A DNA stretch of 55,858 bases, from assembly GCF_018785245.1 (NCBI RefSeq), contig NZ_WQPL01000012.1:1-55858 (forward strand), given 5' to 3'. Positions 50,830-55,858 of this stretch are shown in pieces. The position numbers and the translations under genes were made by a program. This DNA comes from Collinsella aerofaciens (GTDB taxonomy: Bacteria; Actinomycetota; Coriobacteriia; Coriobacteriales; Coriobacteriaceae). Within the stretch, counting starts at the first letter, position 1. Every line of letters starts with the position of its first letter. A model generated the notes under the pieces. That model did no database searches. It was not told the DNA's origin and was given only the letters and a program-made list of their open reading frames with translations.

Positions 50830-52611
50830 TTACTCGTTGAGTAGCCTTACGGCTTCGGCGGCCATGTTCTCGATCGTCATGCCGTTCTGTGCGAGCAGCT
50901 CGTTGGGGTCGTAGCGGTCGGGGAAGCCCTTGGCGATGCCGAAGGTGCGCGTGCGCAACGGCGTGCATGCCAGATAGCATGCCACGCGCTCGCCCCAGCC
51001 GCCGTCCAAGATGCCGTCCTCGAGGGTGACGACAACGCGATGCTCGGCGGCAAGACTGTCGAGGAACTCGCGGTCGAGCTCGGTTGCAAAGCGCGGGTTG
51101 ACGAGCGTGGCCTCGATGCCGTACTCGGCAGTCAGACGGTTTGCCACGCGCTCACCCAGCTCAAAGAAATCGCCAAGCGCGAGCACGGCAACGTCGCGGC
51201 CCTGACGCACCACGTTGTAGCGAACGGCGCTGTAGTCGGTGTCTTCGGCGGGCGCAAGGTCGGGGCGGCTTACCAGGCCGATGCCCGGTACGCGGATTGC
51301 CACGGGATGCTCGCGGTGGTCGAGCGACCAGCTCAGCATGGACAGATATTCCTCCATGCAGGCCGGCGCCAAGTAGTGCATGTTGGGAAGACCGCCCAGC
51401 ATGGAAATATCAAAGAACGAAAGATGCGTCTCGGACGTGGTGCCAAAGATTGACGCACCAAACACCAAAATGGTTGCGGGGACGTCGTTGAGGCACAGGT
51501 CGTGCCACAGCTCGTCGTAGGCGCGCTGCAAAAACGTACCGTACACACCAAAGACTGGCTTGGCGCCCGAGCGCGCAAGCGCGGTGGCAAAGGTCACGGC
51601 GTGCTCCTCGGCAATGCCCACATCGACGAACTGTTTGCCGGCGGCAGCGCGAAGCTCGGGTGTAAAGCCCATGATGTAGGGCGTGGCGGCCGTGATGCCA
51701 ACGACCTGTGGATCGCGCTCGATGGCGGCGCTGAGCGCCTCGCCCGTAATGTCAGCATAGGTGCGCGGCGCGGGCTCGCTCGGATGGCCCGGGCAAAGCT
51801 TGCGCCCAGTCGCCATGTCAAACGGACCCACGTGGTGCCAGCGTTCGGGGTCGCTCTGGGCCGGCTCAAAGCCCTTGCCCTTGGCGGTGGAGACGTGCAG
51901 CACGATGGGATGATCGATATTGCGCAGTTCCTGCAGCGCGTCGACCAGGGCCAACACGTCGTTGCCGGCGTCCAAATAACGGTAGTCGAGTCCCATCGCG
52001 CGGAAAACGTTGCGCTCACAGGTGCCGTTGCTGGTGCGCAGCTCGGCCAGATTGCGATAGAGGCCACCGTGGTTCTCGGCGATGGACTGGTCGTTATCGT
52101 TGACGATGATGATCAGGTTGCTGTCGAGTTCGGCGGCATTGTTGAAGCCCTCAAACGCCAAGCCGCCCGAAAGCGAGCCGTCGCCAATGATGGTGATGAC
52201 GTTGTAGCTGTCGCCCGCCAGATCGCGGGCGTGTGCCAAGCCGCAGCCCAGGCTCACCGATGTGGAGGTGTGGCCCATGGCGAACAGGTCGTGCTCGGAC
52301 TCGTCGGGATTGGCAAAGCCAGAAGCCTCGCCATAACGCTCCGGATCGATATAAGTGTACGCGCGACCGGTCAGCGCCTTGTGGGCGTAGGTCTGGTGCG
52401 AAACGTCAAAGACAATCTTGTCGATGGGGGAGTTAAACACGCGATGGAGCGCGACCGTGAGCTCAACGACGCCCAGGTTGGGGGCAACGTGTCCGCCGAC
52501 AGCGGCGGAGCTTTCGAGGATGGCGTGGCGAATCTCGTCGCAGAGCTGCGGGAGCTCGACGCGATTAAGAGCCTTGACGTCCTCGGGCGTTGTCGTTTGC
52601 GTAAGCAGCAT
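50830..52611 (-). CDS. Divergent 1-deoxyxylulose-5-phosphate synthase-like enzyme
   Basis: The 593-residue thiamine-diphosphate enzyme matches DXS over its full length: GGHVAPNLGVVELTVALH, cofactor/Mg motif IIGDGSLSGGLAFEGFNNA...NDND, catalytic Glu in VGIAEEHA, and SETHLSFFD with the second His. It is slightly short. In an ungapped alignment with the E. coli enzyme (from memory), the segment holding R420 (DRAGIVGADG) reads FGASIFGTTS, and YPRG with R478 reads VPGI. Both arginines known to bind the glyceraldehyde-3-phosphate phosphate are therefore missing. It may be a paralogue with another acceptor, and the symbol dxs is withheld. The ATG has GGAG about 12 nt upstream. Confidence 0.75.
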   Translation of the reverse strand: MLLTQTTTPEDVKALNRVELPQLCDEIRHAILESSAAVGGHVAPNLGVVELTVALHRVFNSPIDKIVFDVSHQTYAHKALTGRAYTYIDPERYGEASGFANPDESEHDLFAMGHTSTSVSLGCGLAHARDLAGDSYNVITIIGDGSLSGGLAFEGFNNAAELDSNLIIIVNDNDQSIAENHGGLYRNLAELRTSNGTCERNVFRAMGLDYRYLDAGNDVLALVDALQELRNIDHPIVLHVSTAKGKGFEPAQSDPERWHHVGPFDMATGRKLCPGHPSEPAPRTYADITGEALSAAIERDPQVVGITAATPYIMGFTPELRAAAGKQFVDVGIAEEHAVTFATALARSGAKPVFGVYGTFLQRAYDELWHDLCLNDVPATILVFGASIFGTTSETHLSFFDISMLGGLPNMHYLAPACMEEYLSMLSWSLDHREHPVAIRVPGIGLVSRPDLAPAEDTDYSAVRYNVVRQGRDVAVLALGDFFELGERVANRLTAEYGIEATLVNPRFATELDREFLDSLAAEHRVVVTLEDGILDGGWGERVACYLACTPLRTRTFGIAKGFPDRYDPNELLAQNGMTIENMAAEAVRLLNE

Positions 52612-52738
52612 CGTTGTGGGTTACTCCATGCGAATCGAGCGCCGGCGCTCCCTCGGCCGGCACAATTGCACAAAACAGTCTCGCACATTTTGGCGTTTGA
52701 TATGTGACGGCGGCGCGGTAATTCGCCAACTGGCGGGG

Positions 52739-52750
52739 CAAAACGTTTTG
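52739..52750. promoter_or_regulatory. CAAAACGTTTTG palindrome between the DXS-like and HD genes
   Basis: This perfect 12-bp palindrome in the divergent intergenic region has the same AAAACGTTTT core as the site before the PTS gene, suggesting a LacI-family regulator site. Confidence 0.35.
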
Positions 52751-52839
52751 TCTGATGCCATACTGATGTGTCCCATGATGTTTTTATCGATTGCGCACAG
52801 GCCGTGGCTTGTCGCCGTGAGTCGCTGGAAGGAGGCAGC

Positions 52840-53376
52840 ATGTCCGATGTCGTTCGTGCCGAGAAAATCGCGCACGAGGTCGACTATGCTGCCCGTCAAC
52901 TGGCACAGATGGGCCGTCTGGACCTGACGCGCGAGTTTATCCAGCATGGTGACGTGACGGTCTATGCGCATGTGACTTCGGTAGCGCGGGCGAGCCTGTC
53001 CTTTGCCGAGCGCCTGGGCCGCGTCGGTGTCTCGGTTGACCGCGCCTCGTTGCTGCGCGGGGCCCTGCTGCACGATTACTTTCTCTATGACTGGCACGAT
53101 CCCGACCCGAGCCATCGACTGCACGGATTCCGGCATCCATTTTTTGCTCTGGCGCGTGCCGAAGAGGATTTTGAGCTGACGCCGCGCGAGCGGAATATCA
53201 TCGCGCGCCATATGTTTCCGCTGGTACCGGTGCCGCCGACGTGTCGTGAGGCATGGATTGTGTGCCTGGCAGATAAATGGTGCGCGCTGCGCGAGACGGT
53301 CGCCGGTCGTCTGCGGCGCATGGACGAGGCGGACGATGGCGTGAGCAGCGAATCGAGCGAGAAGAGGAGAGGGTAG
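52840..53376 (+). CDS. HD-domain protein (predicted metal-dependent phosphohydrolase)
   Basis: The 178-residue soluble protein shows HD-type metal motifs: VYAHVTSVA, GALLHDYFLYDWH (His-Asp), ARHMFPLVP and CLADKWCALRE (second Asp). ATG 52840 is preceded by AAGGAGG at good spacing. It lies 3 bp upstream of a CmpB-like membrane protein gene, so the two are probably co-translated and may act together. A nucleotide or signalling-nucleotide substrate is possible but not indicated. Confidence 0.8.
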   Translation: MSDVVRAEKIAHEVDYAARQLAQMGRLDLTREFIQHGDVTVYAHVTSVARASLSFAERLGRVGVSVDRASLLRGALLHDYFLYDWHDPDPSHRLHGFRHPFFALARAEEDFELTPRERNIIARHMFPLVPVPPTCREAWIVCLADKWCALRETVAGRLRRMDEADDGVSSESSEKRRG

Positions 53377-53379
53377 ACG

Positions 53380-54572
<1,193 letters not shown>

Positions 54573-54588
54573 GACAATCTTTCGCCTG

Positions 54589-54631
54589 ACGGGCGTGCCT
54601 CTCTTGGGGCGCGCCCGTTCTCGTCTACAAT
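54589..54631 (+). promoter_or_regulatory. Hairpin and -10 box before the HAD gene
   Basis: ACGGGCGTGCC pairs with GGCGCGCCCGT (54589-54618), followed by TCTCGTC and a good -10 TACAAT (54626-54631), 23 nt before the ATG. Confidence 0.5.
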
Positions 54632-54653
54632 ATCGTGCAGACGAAGGAGAGGC

Positions 54654-55517
54654 ATGCCCATGATCAAGATGTTTGCGAGTGACTTAGACGGAACGCTGCT
54701 GAACGCCCTGCACGAGGCAGATGGGACCATCCGCCGTGCCATTCGCGAGCTGACCGAGGCCGGCCTGCATGTGGTTCCCGCGACCGGGCGCTCGACGCTG
54801 CCGATTGGCGAGCATGGCTTTACGGGCCTGGCACTCGACGTCTGCTGCTCCAATGGGTCCATCGTGCGCGACAGCCATGGCGAGGTGCTCAGGACCTGGA
54901 CCATCGACTCGCAGATTACCGAGGAGCTGCTCAAGGAGTTTCCGGATATCTGTTTTGACTGCTCCACGCCCGATGGCATGTTCTCGAGTGGATCGTTCGA
55001 GATGCACCAGGCAGGCTTTAAAAAAGACAGTCCTATCAAGCGCATCGTGATGCGCGGTATGCGTGCACGTGGCGGGTACCACGAGGAACAGTATTTCGAC
55101 CAGTCGATCGGTGACATCCTGCGCCACGATGTGTGCAAGATCAACTGTCGCGTGACCTCGCCCGAGCTGGAGCGCGACCTTAAGGCGTATTTGGCCGAGC
55201 GCTCGGACCGTGTGGTCAACGCGCCGTTTGATCCGGTGATGTTTGAGATCACGGACGTGGCGTGCAACAAGGGCGAGAGTGTGGCCTGGCTGGCGGGCTA
55301 CTACGGCATTGCCGAGGACGAGGTCGCGGTTTACGGAGACGGCGGCAACGACATCGCCATGCTCAAACGCTTCCGCCATAGCTACGCGACCAAAAACGGC
55401 AGTGACGCGGCCAAGGCCGCCGCGAGCGCGACTATCGGTAGCTGCATGGCCCACGCCGTCCCCAAACACATGCTTGCCACCATGCACAAGCAGAATTCCT
55501 GCACCGTAATCGAATAA
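54654..55517 (+). CDS. HAD-superfamily phosphatase, Cof type
   Basis: The 287-residue cytosolic protein has motif I FASDLDGTLLN (nucleophile Asp), motif II VVPATGRS, a C2 cap domain (about 85-200) and motif IV VYGDGGNDIAMLKRF. These define Cof-type sugar-phosphate or nucleotide phosphatases of broad specificity. AAGGAG precedes the start; ATG 54660 is an alternative. It is followed directly by a GACAG-loop hairpin. Confidence 0.9.
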   Translation: MPMIKMFASDLDGTLLNALHEADGTIRRAIRELTEAGLHVVPATGRSTLPIGEHGFTGLALDVCCSNGSIVRDSHGEVLRTWTIDSQITEELLKEFPDICFDCSTPDGMFSSGSFEMHQAGFKKDSPIKRIVMRGMRARGGYHEEQYFDQSIGDILRHDVCKINCRVTSPELERDLKAYLAERSDRVVNAPFDPVMFEITDVACNKGESVAWLAGYYGIAEDEVAVYGDGGNDIAMLKRFRHSYATKNGSDAAKAAASATIGSCMAHAVPKHMLATMHKQNSCTVIE

Positions 55518-55546
55518 TGTGACAAAGGGACAGCCCTTTTGTCACA
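55518..55546 (+). repeat. GACAG-loop hairpin repeat, GTGACAAA-stem variant
   Basis: TGTGACAAAGGG and CCCTTTTGTCACA pair around ACAG. It abuts the HAD stop codon. Confidence 0.8.
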
Positions 55547-55562
55547 GGTGACGCTGGTCTCT

Positions 55563-55591
55563 TGAAATACGAACAAACATTCGCATATCTA
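55563..55591 (+). promoter_or_regulatory. Promoter with LexA-like palindrome for the small toxin-like ORF
   Basis: -35 TTGAAA (55563-55568), 17-bp spacer, -10 TATCTA (55586-55591). CGAACAAACATTCG (55570-55583) in the spacer differs by one base from the CGAAC-N4-GTTCG LexA palindrome. Confidence 0.5.
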
Positions 55592-55638
55592 ACTGCGCTT
55601 TGATAGAATTGATACTGTTGGCGGCAGTTCCATGTGCC

Positions 55639-55673
55639 GGGCAACGCCCTCCATCTGATGGGAGGTGATGCCC
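55639..55673 (+). promoter_or_regulatory. Hairpin sequestering the ribosome binding site of the small ORF
   Basis: CCCTCC (55647-55652) pairs with the Shine-Dalgarno GGGAGG (55660-55665) around a 7-nt loop, and GGGCA (55639-55643) pairs with TGCCC (55669-55673), which touches the ATG at 55674. Confidence 0.65.
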
Positions 55674-55790
55674 ATGACCGATCTGATTGATTTCGTGAGA
55701 CTTCTGACCGCTTTGGTCTCGTTCTCCACGGCGCTCGTCGGGCTTTCCGAGGCACTCAAGCAACGTTCGAAGCAACGTAAGACGATATGA
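55674..55790 (+). CDS. 38-residue hydrophobic toxin-like peptide
   Basis: The predicted peptide begins MTDLIDFVRLLTALV, has one hydrophobic segment (about residues 4-27) and ends in a strongly basic tail (KQRSKQRKTI). This is the layout of type I holin-like toxins, which insert in the inner membrane. GGGAGG lies 8 nt before the ATG but is buried in a hairpin. An upstream ATG at 55668 in the same frame lies inside the stem. The promoter has a LexA-like palindrome. No antisense RNA promoter could be identified with confidence. It may also be a small membrane protein of other function. Confidence 0.5.
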   Translation: MTDLIDFVRLLTALVSFSTALVGLSEALKQRSKQRKTI

Positions 55791-55795
55791 GAAAG

Positions 55796-55857
55796 CCATT
55801 GGGGGCCGCCTCCCCCGCGGCGCAGCTTCTTTCCGCGGGCTCGGGGTGCCACAATGG
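55796..55857 (+). terminator. Closed hairpin after the small ORF, at the window edge
   Basis: CCATTG (55796-55801) pairs with CAATGG (55852-55857) and CCGCGG with CCGCGG inside. It begins 5 nt after the small ORF stop. There is no U-tract within the window; it may continue beyond it. Confidence 0.4.
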
Positions 55858-55858
55858 G

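Noticed and set aside
52638-52651. GAGCGCCGGCGCTC palindrome upstream of the DXS-like gene as a specific operator
   Set aside because: A 14-bp GC palindrome is expected often by chance at this base composition, and no second copy or known consensus supports it.

Overview
The window looks like a chromosomal segment of a strictly fermentative, high-GC gut actinobacterium, most like Collinsella or another Coriobacteriaceae. This is an inference from GC-rich codon use, pyruvate formate-lyase with its activase, a sucrose/fructan PTS locus and the protein sequences; no 16S or database search was possible. No tRNA, rRNA, CRISPR array, prophage or intact IS element was found. The window holds 46 ordinary protein genes, one small toxin-like ORF, two gene remnants, many hairpin repeats and several unusual structured intergenic elements.

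Layout. 1-6.6 kb: DAHP synthase, then (reverse strand) a MarR regulator with a two-subunit ABC exporter. 6.6-8.6 kb: an SDR dehydrogenase and a KdgT-like permease. 9.0-11.4 kb: pyruvate formate-lyase encoded in two pieces, a 683-residue core without a glycyl radical and a separate 83-residue glycyl-radical subunit. 11.7-17.3 kb: LacI regulator, two GH32 enzymes and a sucrose-type PTS EIIBC. 17.6-22.3 kb: DegV, PFL activase, a beta-lactamase-fold serine hydrolase, MTA/SAH nucleosidase and GTPase EngB. 22.3-23.7 kb: a DUF3990/XRE toxin-antitoxin-like pair behind a double operator. 24-29.3 kb: threonine/aspartate genes thrB, thrC, lysC, asd. 29.7-31.2 kb: ogt, an Abi_2 remnant and a GyrI-like gene under a LexA-type box. 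31.5-35 kb: MacB-like ABC system. 35.5-43.6 kb: pfkA, an Ntn amidohydrolase, M18 aminopeptidase, 2-hydroxyacid dehydrogenase, SEC-C methionine aminopeptidase, radical SAM protein and alpha/beta hydrolase. 43.7-46 kb: a GGDEF-REC-HD-GYP protein with an HPt partner. 46.1-50.5 kb: glutamate/glutamine ABC importer with a class-I amidotransferase-like hydrolase. 50.8-55.5 kb: a divergent DXS-like enzyme, HD protein, CmpB-like membrane protein, a P-II C-terminal remnant and a HAD phosphatase. The last 340 bp carry a 38-codon hydrophobic ORF whose ribosome binding site is locked in a hairpin.

Most notable: (i) the two-gene PFL; (ii) two families of about 115-130 nt structured elements that sit 12-25 nt after stop codons, always in the orientation of the upstream gene, with compensatory base changes between copies (family A after the glycyl-radical subunit, thrB, asd and pfkA; family B after DAHP synthase and the 2-hydroxyacid dehydrogenase); (iii) a possible SOS-linked small-toxin locus at the right end; (iv) a terminator that doubles as paired operators in front of the DUF3990 gene; and (v) a DXS-like enzyme that lacks both arginines known to hold the glyceraldehyde-3-phosphate phosphate group.

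Functionally, sugars imported by the PTS and hydrolysed by GH32 enzymes would enter glycolysis (pfkA), and pyruvate would be split by PFL and PflA to acetyl-CoA and formate. The aspartate-family genes, glutamate importer and peptidases point to mixed amino-acid synthesis and scavenging.
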